This document shows, piece by piece, positions 22,526 to 34,200 of a DNA stretch of 64,000 bases (within the stretch, counting starts at the first letter, position 1; each line of letters begins with the position of its first letter). The notes under the pieces were generated by a model. That model worked only from the letters and a program-made list of their open reading frames with translations, was not told where the DNA came from and searched no databases. The stretch comes from Pholiota molesta. Taxonomy: Eukaryota; Basidiomycota; Agaricomycetes; Agaricales; Strophariaceae. The position numbers and the translations under genes were made by a program. The stretch lies in the NCBI GenBank assembly GCA_014925825.1, contig JACGCK010000166.1:1-64000 (forward strand), in the 5' to 3' direction.

Positions 22526-22534
22526 GTATATAAG
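22526..22534 (-). promoter_or_regulatory. candidate TATA box for zinc-finger gene 4
   Basis: Minus strand CTTATATAC about 65 bp upstream of the ATG at 22464; similar placement to gene 5. Confidence 0.4.
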
Positions 22535-22817
22535 TATTTCTAAAAACAGCCCCAGATCATGGGGTGGCCAAGGCAGTGCCTAGCTGACCACGACCCATTC
22601 ACTCTCCAGAGCAGGGTCTTCGGTCTTCAACGTGCCGTCGACTGGACGACCATATGGCAAGGCCAAGGCCAAGCAGAGGCATGTCGCAGCAAGCCAGGAA
22701 GGCAGTGAGAGAGGTCCGATGGATGAGGATAGCGCGAGGCATTGGGGGATGCTGCAATCTCACATGAAGTGGGTTTTCTGAAAAATAAATTTGAATGACG
22801 GACGATAAACAAAAAGA

Positions 22818-23500
22818 TCATAAAGAATTATGAGATAAGGAGCAATGTTCATGGAAACATGGGTCGATCTGTCTGGGCAAGCTGGCTCTATCCCGACATA
22901 CGCAATCAATCGCTTCAGCTTCTGCACCCCCAATTCGGCTACACAGCAGTTTTGTGGGCGACCAAAATGGAAGATCTGCCAAACGGGTAACGACGAAGAA
23001 CCCCAACCAGTCGGGAGTCTTCCGCGGCTTGAACAAATCGTACGATTGAATCAGAGTCGGGATCGGTAAATCGAAAGTGTGGATAGGTAGATGCTGTTCC
23101 AAAGCTTCTTTGAATGTGGGCGCACCAGAGAGAAGCCGCATCAGGAATGATAGGAATCTGGACCCATTCGTGGAACCGGGGTCCAGCAGATGAGAACAAA
23201 TGGCCAACAATGAAAAACCGGGAATGAGGGGTGCCGTCATGACCATTTATGGCAATTCCCAATAAAACGGGGATAGAGGAAATGAATGCGATGCGTCAGG
23301 ATAACTTATGGATGCGGCCAGGCTATCGCGTTGTCGATGGGAGTGGTCAAGGGCGCTGACATATTGCTCTGTATAACTTATACGGGACGACTTCGATGGT
23401 TCTTCGGCGCCATCATAGATAATAGTTTGGAACGGGTCCAGAGAACACGGGGATGGCGCCGAGTTATGAGATTGTCTATAGGCAGTGCTGAAAGGCACTG
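22818..23500 (-). repeat. duplicated segment, copy B
   Basis: Counterpart of 20243-20870, downstream of zinc-finger gene 5. Shared landmarks include PIPTLIQSYDLFKPRKTPDW against the copy A PDW region, and a common block around AYRQ. No intact single frame; function unknown. Confidence 0.45.
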
Positions 23501-23595
23501 GCTGACATGTTGCCCTTCAGGCTTCATAAGTTATATGGGGGAATTCGACGATTATGTCGCCGTTTCATAGATTGGGTTGAGGGAATTCCGCAGGG

Positions 23596-25125
23596 CTAAG
23601 AGCCTCGGCAATTTTTCAGGTGGCGGGAGAGCGAGGTTTTGGCGAGAGGTTTGCCGCACCCAGTTCGTGGGCACTGTGTGCCAGCTTCTCCATCGTGCGT
23701 CCGGATATGATCTTTGAAAGATTTTAGAGACAACCTCGATATATGCTTGAGAAGAAGGACTTACTGAGTCGGTTATGATTGCGGGTAAAACTATGGCCAC
23801 ACTGGTTGCACACAAAGGTAGCTTCGGACTTTCGCCTTTTCTCGCCTGCTAGACGGGTGGCAACTGAGCCAACTACCTCGCGGCGTTGGCTATGTCGGGT
23901 AGGCGACTCGGTCTTGACAGACGACTGAGTGCCTGATGGGGCTGTTTCCAAAGAATCCGACCGCTTTCGCTTCGTAGGAGAATGTTCTGGAACATTGTTA
24001 ACTACCAAGACAGTCAATGATCCATTTTTCTTATCGACAATGATAATTATGTTATAACTTACAATCCCTGCGAAAACCTATGTCTTCAGAGGATTCAAAG
24101 TTCCCATGGGTCGTTGATTCTGTACCCATCCAACAGTTGGGAATTTTGCAGAAACACACTAGAGTCGACGGGATTCCCCATCTCGAAGTCAAGGATTCAT
24201 CTTGATTTTGCGTGTAGCCCATTGTGCCGGAAAAAGGGCCCAGGAAAAGTCTCCTGATTAACGTCTGTGCAAACCAAAAAAGAGATTAGACATTGGGGGA
24301 CAATGACCGAAAGTTTTGGCCGACCAATTCGTTGAGGTTGCCCGGCGGCATCGCGGATAGCGACATTGGAAATATCAGGGTGGATGGTCTCATAATCTAT
24401 GGGCAATGGGCACCAGGTCGTTAGCTGTTGTTCCGTAGCGAGACTGACGCTGAACCTACCATTAAAAACGCCATACGAACCGTTCTCGATTTGCGAGTTT
24501 GGCCTGTCATGCCTTGAATGAACTGGAGAGTAATTGTCATTGGTATGAGCGTCTGGGAGACCTTGCTATTTAGCATCGACCAGATGCGAAATTTAGGCGG
24601 AAAGGGTCACCATTGTTCGCTTCAACATAGACTTGCTGTGCGGCCGTGTAGGACGGAACTGTTATAGACACTGACGTCTGCCGGGAGTTATTTAAGGCAG
24701 TGCCATCAGATAAGGCGATAAAGCTGGCGTTAAACTGAGGGGCACGGTGATCGTGTACAACTTCAGATGGCAACGATAAGGAGGCGCTGTTTGTAGGAAG
24801 CGCTGCCCCTGCTCGTCCATGCGAGTACTGGTCATGAAGACTGTCATGGCCGTGCAGCGGTGCTGTGGCGTATGTATCGCCATGCGAGGGCTGTACCCCA
24901 TTATGCCTAGTACTCGGTTGTGTATTCTGCCAAGTGTTGTTGGACGGTATAGCATCTGCGGCATTGTTAAAGCCCGTCCTAACAAGAAGGTGCAATACGC
25001 CTACTAGACAAGACCCCCGGTTTTATTCCTTGGTGGCCACCTCCAAAGAAGTGGTCGCTGGGTGTTTGATATGGCGCAAGCGCATAAGGGGATTGCCGCT
25101 TTCCAGGAATGAGATGAGGATTCAT
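23596..25125 (-). CDS. zinc-finger protein 5 of the tandem array
   Basis: Start MNPHLIPGKRQSPYALAPYQ at 25125. Introns near 25014-24966 (before NAIPSNNTW), 24607-24559 and about 24297-24255, one upstream of NNVPEHSPTKRKRSD, and the finger-splitting intron near 23710-23764. Finger 1: FVCNQCGHSFTRNHNRL then NHIRTH (C-x2-C-x12-H-x3-H). Finger 2: CPRTGCGKPLAKTSLSRH then LKNC (C-x4-C-x11-H-x3-C). The basic TKRKRSD and AGEKRRKSE stretches could be nuclear localisation signals. It is the most complete of the gene 4/5 pair. A TATA-like element is 65 bp upstream. Target unknown. Confidence 0.72.
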
Positions 25126-25188
25126 GGTCGCGGTTGAAGAAAGCCAAAGGATAAGATGACTTGGGGGGACGGGTCAAGCGATGACCCG

Positions 25189-25198
25189 ATTATAAAGC
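25189..25198 (-). promoter_or_regulatory. candidate TATA box for zinc-finger gene 5
   Basis: Minus strand CTTTATAATC about 65 bp upstream of the start codon at 25125. Confidence 0.4.
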
Positions 25199-25459
25199 CC
25201 CTAAAAAGGGTATGTACCTGTGTTTGGGTTTGGTTCAAGGCACTGGCAGTGTGTGCAAGGACCCATTGATGATGAGAGAATAGCTTGGAGCAGAAGCATG
25301 TCGTTCCAGTATGGCAATCCGGTGGATAAGGAGGTGTGCAAACGAGCCGTGTGTAGAGAGGCTGTACAGAAGTGACGTGACGTTACTGTTACGTGTCACA
25401 GAAGGATGGTGGTGGTTAGGCCTGACGACGGCCAGTTTTCCTGCATTCGTATACCTCTA

Positions 25460-26671
25460 ATGAAGGGCTTCCGCACCCTCCTTTTCTCCTCAATCCTCCT
25501 TCTGGGTCCTCTTCTCCAGTCCAATGCACACATAGTACACCGCCAGCTTATCCCAACAGCCACCACACCCGCACCCACCCCGACCACTGGCACCACCTCC
25601 ACCACTACATCAGACACAACCACCTCCACCTCCGCCACTACCACAACTTCTACCACTGCCGCAGACACTACTACATCGACTACAACCACCTCGGCTCTTC
25701 CCACCACAACCTCGACTACTTCCACATCCGCGCCGCCTCAGAACACTCAAAATACCACCCCCGTCAATCCCGACCCTGTTCTTACCACTGCCAGTCCTGC
25801 AGTCACCACTCAGACAGTCACTGGTCAGGCTTCGTCTACCAGCAGTTCAGATCCAGCAGCCACCAGCACCGCTGATAACAGTAACAACAATGACAATTCT
25901 GGCCTTGGCACGGGTTCCATCGTTGGCATGTCCGTCGCGGGCGGTGTTGCTGTCATCGGAATTATAGCTTTCTTCGTATGGAAATTCACCAGGAAACGTT
26001 TCTCTGACTTTGACGATAGTGCGTTTTCTCCACCCGCCTGATGCCCTTTCCCCCCTTGGCTAACATGTTTCCCTTCCAAAGATGAAGCCATCAAGTGGCC
26101 CGATCTAAATACCCACGGAGCTGGCGCGAGCGACTCCCATCCTCTGCCCGTCAACAACACTGGTCGATCAGGATTCGACACAGCTTCTGAAGGCTCTTTG
26201 TCACGAGTTCCCTCGACGAATTATTCCACACCAGACTTCAACGCTGCGGGGGCTGATCCTTATGCTGTGCCGCCATTACCTCATCTAAATCCCAATCAGC
26301 CATACCGGGACGACCCTGCAGCGGCAGGCGCATACTACGACCCCTACCACGGCCCCGTCCCCGGAACGATTGAACACGGTGCTCCTGGTGCTCCAGAATG
26401 GGGCGGCGAAGCCATTCCCATGACCCAACTAGGCGGGCGAATGAGCCCAGGGCCGCATGCAGCGTACGGCGCCGAGCCTATCTACGATCACAACGCCGGG
26501 CGACAGAGCCCCGGCCCTCAGGTTGTATATGGAGGAAGGACGTCTCCAGGACCGCAGGCGGCCTACGGAGGAGGCAGGATGTCGCCAGGACCCCACGCAG
26601 CATATGGCGGAGCTATGTCTCCGCAGCCACCCCCTATGGCCGGGGGCTATGATGCATATTCTGGGCGATGA
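25460..26671 (+). CDS. Mid2-like single-pass cell-surface protein
   Basis: Two exons (25460-26018, 26082-26671; 63-nt intron) give 382 aa. An N-terminal signal peptide (MKGFRTLLFSSILLLGPLL) precedes about 130 residues dominated by Thr and Ser, expected to be heavily O-mannosylated. A transmembrane helix (IVGMSVAGGVAVIGIIAFFV) is followed by basic WKFTRKR. The cytoplasmic tail is Pro/Gly/Tyr-rich with several MSPGP(H/Q)AAYG-type repeats. This plan matches wall-stress sensors and other Mid2/WSC-type proteins, but no WSC cysteine domain is present, so the sensor role is inferred. I chose the start at 25460 over an upstream in-frame ATG because it puts the signal peptide at the N-terminus. Confidence 0.75.
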
Positions 26672-26982
26672 TCAGAGGCTAATAAGGACTGAATAATATT
26701 CGATTACGGTTGGACTGTTATCCTAATACCTATCTATGTTTTGTCGTCGGATTGCTAGTTAGTAGAATGCATTCATGACGTGTTACTTGGCCGTTGCGTA
26801 GCAGATGTGCCTCGAGGCCACCTGGGTCTGGACAGCCACGGGCGCGTCGCCGCAGCTCCCGGCACGTGGTCGTCCCGTTTCTCCAAGACAAACACAGCTT
26901 TGGTGCCAGTTGCACTCGTCGCTACATATACACTCCTCTTCATCGGACGCTCCGTCGTCCACCGCCCCCACCCTACCACACC

Positions 26983-28623
26983 ATGTCCTTGCTTGACCGA
27001 ATATCCGATCTGGCCCAAAAATTCGTCCCCTCAAAGTCCAGCAAGCCCTCCAACGGCCTCTCAGGCGGCATAGGCAGCGGCCATGGCATGGTCGGCGCCG
27101 ATGACGATGTCAGTGAGCCCTACTCCGCATACAGGCCCAGCGCGCACCCAGACGTAGCCACGCAGCACCCTTCATTTCTCCTCCTTCCGCACTTACGTAA
27201 TTCCAACATGTTCTTGCTTCGCTCTGCATGGGCAGCCAACCGCAGCTCGCCTTCCTGCTCCTCGTCCCGCTCGTCTGGGTGCCATGGCTCTGGGTGTTTC
27301 TTGAACCCTTGATCTCTCCTTACGCCGCCCGTGCTGACTTGTTTTCCTTTCGCCCAGATGATCGTGTCGAAACCAACCATCGTCGTCCATGCGTCGCAGA
27401 TCTTCTTCAACTTCCTCGCCATGGCGTGTTTCGCGGGCGTAGCCAGCTTCCAGGCCAAGTGGCACGTCGGGCCTTGTGCGTTGCTTGGTTTATTGCCCTC
27501 GCTTGACGCGTCCTGATCATGTCTGTCTCGATGTTCTCCCCCTTCAAGCCGGCCTTACTGGCTTCGCCATATTTATCTCCATCGCTGGCATGCTTCTGTC
27601 GGCATTCATGCTCTTCGTGCCTGTCGCGTACGAGAAATACGACAAGTTTATCCGGCTGGCGCGTGCGCTGAAGGAGGTGCGAGTGGGCTTTATCCTCACA
27701 GGCACGGGCGTCACTCTCAGTTTGCTCATCGCGTATGCCCAATTATTCCCTTCTGATTATTTTGCGCTAATATCATGTTTGTGTTGGCTAGCTTTATCGT
27801 CACTATTTCGGCTTGGACAGAGCCAGGCTGCAAAAACGCGGCTAACGATCCCCATGCAGAAGCCCTCGGCGATGATTTCAAAGCAGGTTTGCCTGGTTGG
27901 TGTAGCACCAAAAAAGCGGGTGCCATTTTCTTCTGGTTTGCTTTCGGTATGTTGTATATATTCCATCATCTATCTTCCATCAAAGAAATTCATCATTGTC
28001 ATGCAGGTTTCTGGGCTGCTTCCGTAGTCTTGCTAGTCCTGGACTGGCGCTCAGGCAAGCTCCACGCACACCGCGATCCTCCCTTCCAACGCCCCCAAAC
28101 AGTAGCACACGACGAGGAAGAAGCTGAAGAAGATGAAGACGCCTCATACACCCACGTACCCCCCGTGCGCCGACCGACCTCCAACACCTCCTCCGACATG
28201 TACGCCAACACAGAATCTGCCCAATCCCCCTTCGCCGACCCCCAACAGCGCTACTCCGGCGCCACTACCGCCTCGCACATCCCGCCGAGCGCGTACACGC
28301 CCGCGCTCCAGCAGCCGCTCGCCGGGCGCCCGAGCATGGACGCGTACGGCGCGTTCTCGGACCCCGCGCCGAGTGGGTTCGGGTCGGCGACGCAGGGGTA
28401 CGCGCCGGCGCCGACGGGCTACGCGGGCGGGTACGCGTCGACGTCGCCCGCGCGGACAGGCACGGCGCCGCCGGTGCTGCCTGAGCCGGATATGGGCGGG
28501 CCTATGGTGAGCCGCACGATGCAGTATGCGGACCCGTATGCGGCGGTGCGGGCGTCGATTGCGGGGTCGACGCCGCCTGCGGGGCGGCCGCCGAGCTATG
28601 AGGGGTATGCGGGGTACAGGTGA
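26983..28623 (+). CDS. MARVEL-domain four-helix membrane protein
   Basis: Five exons (26983-27108, 27358-27475, 27549-27732, 27792-27946, 28007-28623) give 399 aa. Four membrane helices (HASQIFFNFLAMACFAGVAS; FAIFISIAGMLLSAFMLFV; VGFILTGTGVTLSLLIAFI; AIFFWFAFGFWAASVVLLVL) lie between a short N-terminus and a long Pro/Gly/Ala-rich cytoplasmic tail. Between helices 3 and 4 lies the typical WTEPGCKN...GLPGWCSTKKAG loop with two Cys. Such proteins organise plasma-membrane domains in fungi; the precise role is unknown. The first intron (249 nt) is unusually long here, so an extra exon within 27109-27357 cannot be excluded. Confidence 0.82.
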
Positions 28624-30181
28624 TCCTTGCTTGTGTGGAGTGAGGGTGTTTGTTGTGTTTTGCGATGTGAGCCGGAGTTGCCTGTGTACTTGTGAGTGTA
28701 GATGCCGCTCTTGGACTCTTTTAGCCTTATTTTATTTCTGTGCGCCAGAATCTCTACGATAGCTATTTATCTCGAGTATATTGGAATTCATGACACTACT
28801 ACGTTCTCCTTGTCGGTCTACCTTTTTCATTTAATGTACGATTTCATGTGCTTCTTTCTCAAAACATCACATTAGCTCTCGGTGAGGCATTTGAAACAAC
28901 AGAGGAAAACTCGCGCCGTAAAGGCGAGTTGCAGTAAATATATATTTAGTAAAGTTCGAACTTTGGAAGAAATGTTTTCGAAACATTGTCTTCCGAACAC
29001 ATAAATGCACGAAGTAAAAGGATGATGGATAAAAGTCGAAAGGCGCAATTAATTATCGCAATGTTCTTGACACACTCGAGTACATATCAAGTTCGGACTA
29101 GCATATCAAGCCCACAAATTAGAACATCGGAAAAACATAGCGGAGCTCATCAAAGGTAACTCACAATAATGCTGTTGTTTGAGAAAGAAGGTATAAACAC
29201 GAATTGGGTATCATATGATTATGATCGAATAGGTATCGCCATGTTAAAGAGGCCTATGACGCTATGCAATAACGCAGTAGGCATTTCCGGAGTTGCTATA
29301 TCTCTCTTGTTCTGCAAGAACAGATTCGATGGTGATGTTGGTGTCGGTGAAGGAGTCCATTGGTGTTTGTGCCACTCGGGAGGATGCTGAGCTGCTAGGA
29401 CTTGACTTGGGGATGAGATGAAGGGGTTGATTTCGGTGAATGGGTGCGCTCGCTTTTATGCGTTGTGGGATGGGCTGAGCAAGGGCCTTCCGACGTTGTA
29501 AGCGTGATCGCTGCGCCATGGACAATAGAATTGGAGGTGACAATAAGCGACATGTAGTCGAGGATAATATCTGAGTCGGTGGCACTTGGACCCTCTCGGA
29601 CGAGGGTCAAAGCACATCGATCGGGTCGAGGACGGTAATTGTTTTATTAACGGCGGGGCTTCGAAGGTGATCGTTATTCTTTTTTTGTCTTTTTTTTTGC
29701 CTAGCTGCATCTGTACCTTGGGACTCGAATAGATTGGAGGTAGACACCCACTTTGTTGGACTTCCATCCCATACTGATCGAGGTTCCTTAAGTGAGCGAT
29801 CAAAATGCTGCCGCATCTCCTGATATAGAAATAAATTCCTTAAACAATCTTACCCACGGTTTGGCCAGCTATATTGTCCTATTCACTGTTAGCTGAGCTA
29901 CAACCAGATCCATTTACAAATGGTGTGTAAGTAGATGGGTAATTTTTTTTTTTGAATGGAAGATGTTAAATAAATACAGAGGTGAGTAAACATGTAGAAG
30001 GGAGAGTGATCAAGGAGAAGCGTGGAGTGAAATGGGTTGGTTCAAGGCTACAGTGTCCGGGATGCAGATTGTGTATATATACACGCAAGTGCAGAAGAAG
30101 ATTTCTTCAGCTCAAAAGAAACAGCCAAAAAAAACGACAAGCCACTGATTTACAGTTTACCACCGTCGCCTCTCTCTGTCC
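28624..30181. other. intergenic with one possible small frame
   Basis: About 1.5 kb. It contains an imperfect hairpin (28954-28998) and a minus-strand frame at 29395-29610 (VREGPSATDSDIILDYMSLI) that I cannot connect to a start codon. Poly-A/T tracts are common. Confidence 0.4.
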
Positions 30182-31177
30182 CTATCCTGTGGCATTCTCT
30201 TCTAGAAGCATTACGCTCCCACGCATCCGATCCCTTTCGCGCTCGCTCTCGCGTTCCTGCTGGTCATATGCGGCATCTACCCTGCGCCGCCGCTCAGAAA
30301 CCCTGTCGGGATGCATCCGCCTGTCGTCTTCCTCCCCATGGAGCGGTGGTATGGCAACCTCGTCCCGCCCTCCTGGACGCACGGGCGTGCGGCTGCGACT
30401 GCGGCTTGCACGCGCCGCCTTGGGGACCGTGAGCGCGAGGAGCGACCTCTGTATACGTCTCTATCTCTGCGTCTGTGGCGGTCTTCGTCTTCGTCCTCGT
30501 CTCTGTTGCTCTCTCGGCCCCTACTGCGGATACTGCGCTCCTCAAGGTCGCGCACCTCGTGTGCACCGCTGCGGCTTATCTCTTTCAGGGCGCGCCGAGC
30601 GTGCTTGGCTTCTTTGTGGGCGGCTTTTAACGGCGGCGCTCCTCCTTCTCCTGTTTGCGGCGTTCTTTTCTGGGTCGACAGCTGCGGCGCCATCTGGAGA
30701 GGCGTATTTGGAGGCGGAAGTGGAGGCCACGGGGACGGCATTTGCGCCGCTGGTGGTTGATTTCGAGCCGGGCTTGGCTGGTTCGTAGCCTCTGTGTATA
30801 TAATATCGTGTAGCAGCGAGAAGAGGGAGACATGGAGGTCAGCAATCGAGTTACAGGAGAAGCAAAGATAGTTGGAACTCACAGTGCAGCGGAAGCGCCT
30901 CAGCCTCGAGCTCTTTGATCTTGCGAATTTCCTCTGCCTTTGCGGCAGCGCCCTTGTCGTCGAGGTCGCGATTATACCAGTGGATGTCCTTGTTTTTCTG
31001 CCAGCGGCCTGTGGTGCATTGATACTGTGGCCGAGGTAGTTCTGGGGTGAGTCAGTATGAGCTTATGACGGGTTGGGTGGATAAAAAACAGACCTCTCTG
31101 TCCTTGTCTGCGGAGACGTCGGACCACTTGAATTCAGCCTGACCACCGCGCGTTCCACCACGAATAGGTTCGAACAT
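30182..31177 (-). CDS. MMTAG2-like (MMtag domain) protein, several frame breaks
   Basis: The N-terminus MFEPIRGGTRGGQAEFKWSD, an intron, then NYLGHSINAP / TGRWQKNKDIHWYNRDLDD is the MMtag domain of 'multiple myeloma tumour-associated protein 2' homologues, nuclear basic proteins of poorly known role. The frame must change at about 31012, 30667, 30630 and 30400 to keep recognisable sequence: ERRKQEKEERRR, then LKAAHKEAKHARRALKEISR, then an Arg/Asp/Glu-rich tail ending MRGSVMLLEENATG. The first three are each explained by a single missing base; the last was not resolved to one base. Gene identity is secure, but the sequence as given does not encode a full product. It diverges from the next gene, with 95 bp between starts. 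Confidence 0.7.
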
Positions 31178-31272
31178 TGTCTAGCAAGTGAGAGTTGTCC
31201 GTAAGCAGCCCAAGCACATATTCGTCACAATACATTGCGTGACGCGTGACACCCTCTTGTTCTCCTCCTGCA
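31178..31272. promoter_or_regulatory. short divergent promoter
   Basis: 95 bp between the MMTAG2-like ATG (31177, minus) and the earliest ATG of the following plus-strand gene (31273). Confidence 0.4.
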
Positions 31273-34200
31273 TGGCTCGCAGACGGGCCCCGCCCTCCCC
31301 GCCGTCCCCCCCGCCGCCCCACACGCAGACGCGCAGCGGCGGCGGCATTATTAGTGGCATGCTTTCTTTTGTTTCGCGCGAGTTCGAGTCTTTCGTCGCC
31401 AGCGCTACCGGCACCTCGCCCGCCGCCGTACAGTTTTTTCCTACGCTGCTCGAGGGTCACGGCTAATGGACGCGTCTTTTATCCCTTTTTGCAGGGCGAT
31501 TCACGGCGGAATCTGGACGAGATGGTGAAGATGCTGAAGAGTATAGTAGTGATGATGATGAGGACAACACGAGAGGCGACGGCGGAGGCGGAGGAGGGTC
31601 AGATCGCCGCCGCGCAAACGCACTCGCCACGCACGCTCGCACTCCCGCAAACGCACTCCTTCACCCGACATCCCTCCACGAAAGCACAGGAGCTCGTCGC
31701 GTGGCCACAAGCGGCGGCGGCGGCGTTCGCCCTCCACCGAGGCCGACCAAGGTGCCCTCCACCAATCCCGTCTCTACTTTCACCGCTAATCCATCAGCAC
31801 ACAGACTCCCAATCCTCCTCTTCTTCGTCACGCGCGCCATCCCCGAAACCAGCGCCTGCAGCACCTGTACCCCTCGTACGCGCGCTTAAACGCCGCCCGT
31901 CCATGACGATGCCCGGCTCCCTCTTTCCCCGCTCGCCCTCCATGGAGCCTGACTTCCGCTCTGAACGCGACCAGCGCGTGCGCTTTACCACCTCTACACA
32001 TCGACCCTCACCCTCACCCTCGCCCGCTCCGCTTCCGCCTGATTCCTCCTGCCAGAGCTCTGACGCGCCCCTACCAGAGTCTGCCCACCTACGCGAGTCC
32101 TCCTCCGGATCTCCGAGCACACCGCGCCGCACACGCACGAATGTTCAGTCCGTGGCCAATAGATTCCACGTCGGGGCAGAGGATGCCGGCCCATCTATCC
32201 TCCTGCCAAGTCCCCACACGTCGCCGACGGCACACGTGGCTACGCGCAGTCCTGGTGTTGATAAAGGCAAGGCGCGCGCCTTGGACGAGACTCACGAGGG
32301 CGATACGTCAGGTGTCCTTCGCGTACGCGGAAAGGAGCAGGAGCTTGTTGCGGCTCGGGAAGAGCTAGACCGCCACCAGCGGTTAATGGCGGAGGACCAC
32401 GATGATGCTGAAGGCGAAACGTCTTTGTTGCGAGAGGTAGAAAGAGATCGCGACAGAGATAAGGCGCGCATACGCATGTTGGAGGAGGAAATTGCACGAC
32501 TGAAGCAAGAGGTTAGCGCTCGTCATTATTTCCCTATTTAACAGGCCTAACACTTTTTGTAGCTATCTAAGAGGCCTACAACCACAACCAGTATATCCAC
32601 CGACCATCCATACCCATATCCACCGCCACCACCGCCACCACCCCCGCCCTTCCCTCTACCGCGCAAGACAATTATCACCGTATCTTCCGCCTCAGACGAC
32701 CCGAATCTTTTCGCCTCGGCGCGTGCCGCGCTCAAGCAGGGTCCCCCGCCTGTCGAGAATCCCATCGTTCCAGTGCGTCGCACGGGGATCGCAACGCTCG
32801 GACTAGCTCCAGACAAGATGGCTGCCTTCCTCAACGAGATGAAAACTGTGCGTCTGCGCAAGACCGCGGGCGCTGCGCCTAGCGGAGGAAGGAGCGTGCA
32901 TGACAATGGGAACGCGACATTCGTGGCGCCGACGCCGCCGAGCCGTGTAGCGCAGCTCGCACCGCGGCGCTCACTGGAGGGGCTTCCCCAGCGCCGACCA
33001 CTGATGGATGAGAACGCGCCAATGGAGCCTGAGGAGTGGTCTGCACTGAGGGCACAGGTACGTGCTGAGATGGATGGCGCCGGCAGCAGGCTAGGCGAGA
33101 AGAGGAAGCGGGGCGGGGCTGCAAGTGAGCTTGCTGAAGATACCCGGGGTGAGTATTTTCATATTATTTTATTTCAATTTCCACGTCAGTCGTGCTCATA
33201 CTAAATGGTATCTTCAAGGCGGCCTGCGAAACGCTCCTCTGGGACTCGCACTGGCGCTGGTGCGGGCACGACCTCTGCGCACTCGAGCTTCGCGAGCACT
33301 TCTACGACGACATCAGCGTCAGGCTCTTCTGCATCGCGTGGTCTTCCGCGCCGCACAACAACCCCTCTCTCATCACTCTCCCAACCTGCCCAATCACGAC
33401 CACAATCCCGATTGCAATCTCAACATGAAATATCTCCTCTATCGCCGCCCGCTCGCCCAACAATTCCGCCCACGGCGACAACGTGGCAGACGTCGTCCGT
33501 CACCGACGCGCCAACGCCTTCACTCTGCTCCGATAATGAAAACGACAATGAGAACTACGACGAAGGCGAACGCGGCGCAGATGGATGGGCTGCAGGGCGC
33601 GGGTCACATGCTGAGGATGAAGATGTGCCCGTAACACCGCCTATTGGCGTTGGAAGCGGGAATGGGCCTTCACGTTCATTCTTCCGATTCAAGGGGAATG
33701 GCGTTCCGGTGGAGGAGGCGGATGAAGCGATGGACAAGTCAATGGCCTTGGGTCGAGCAATGGATCGGTCGATGAACAGGTCGATGATCGCGTCGATGAA
33801 TAAATCACTGAATAGGTCCATGAATGCTTCCACGCGCACACTCAGCGACGCGGCGAATAGTACCACCTCGCGGCCCGGACGGGCAGCCAACGCGCCTGCG
33901 CCTACCAATGCCCGCCCAAAACCAACTGGCATCCCTCGCCTCAAAGCACGCCCTCCTTCCCGATCGCGGGCGCATTTGCCTCCTAGAGCCCCGGCAACGC
34001 CACCGCCACGACCCCAGGAGGAGGATGACGGAGAAGAGCACGGGGAAGAGAGGCCGTCGACATTCATACGCGCACGCGACACGGCACCGCGCGCGAACAT
34101 CCCCTTCTTGGCGGGGCGCGCGCCGTCCTCGCCGATGCCCAAGTCGCCACGGAGGCCCCGCGCCCCAGGACGGGTGGCCTCGCGGGGAAGTGGGGCTGCG

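Noticed and set aside
12762..25125. The zinc-finger array as a mating-type locus or biosynthetic cluster
   Set aside because: No homeodomain, pheromone, receptor, synthase or transporter genes are present; only finger genes and unrecognised sequence.
32547..32906. Minus-strand open frame opposite the Pro-rich exon
   Set aside because: Gly/Arg-rich shadow of a GC-rich coding exon on the other strand.
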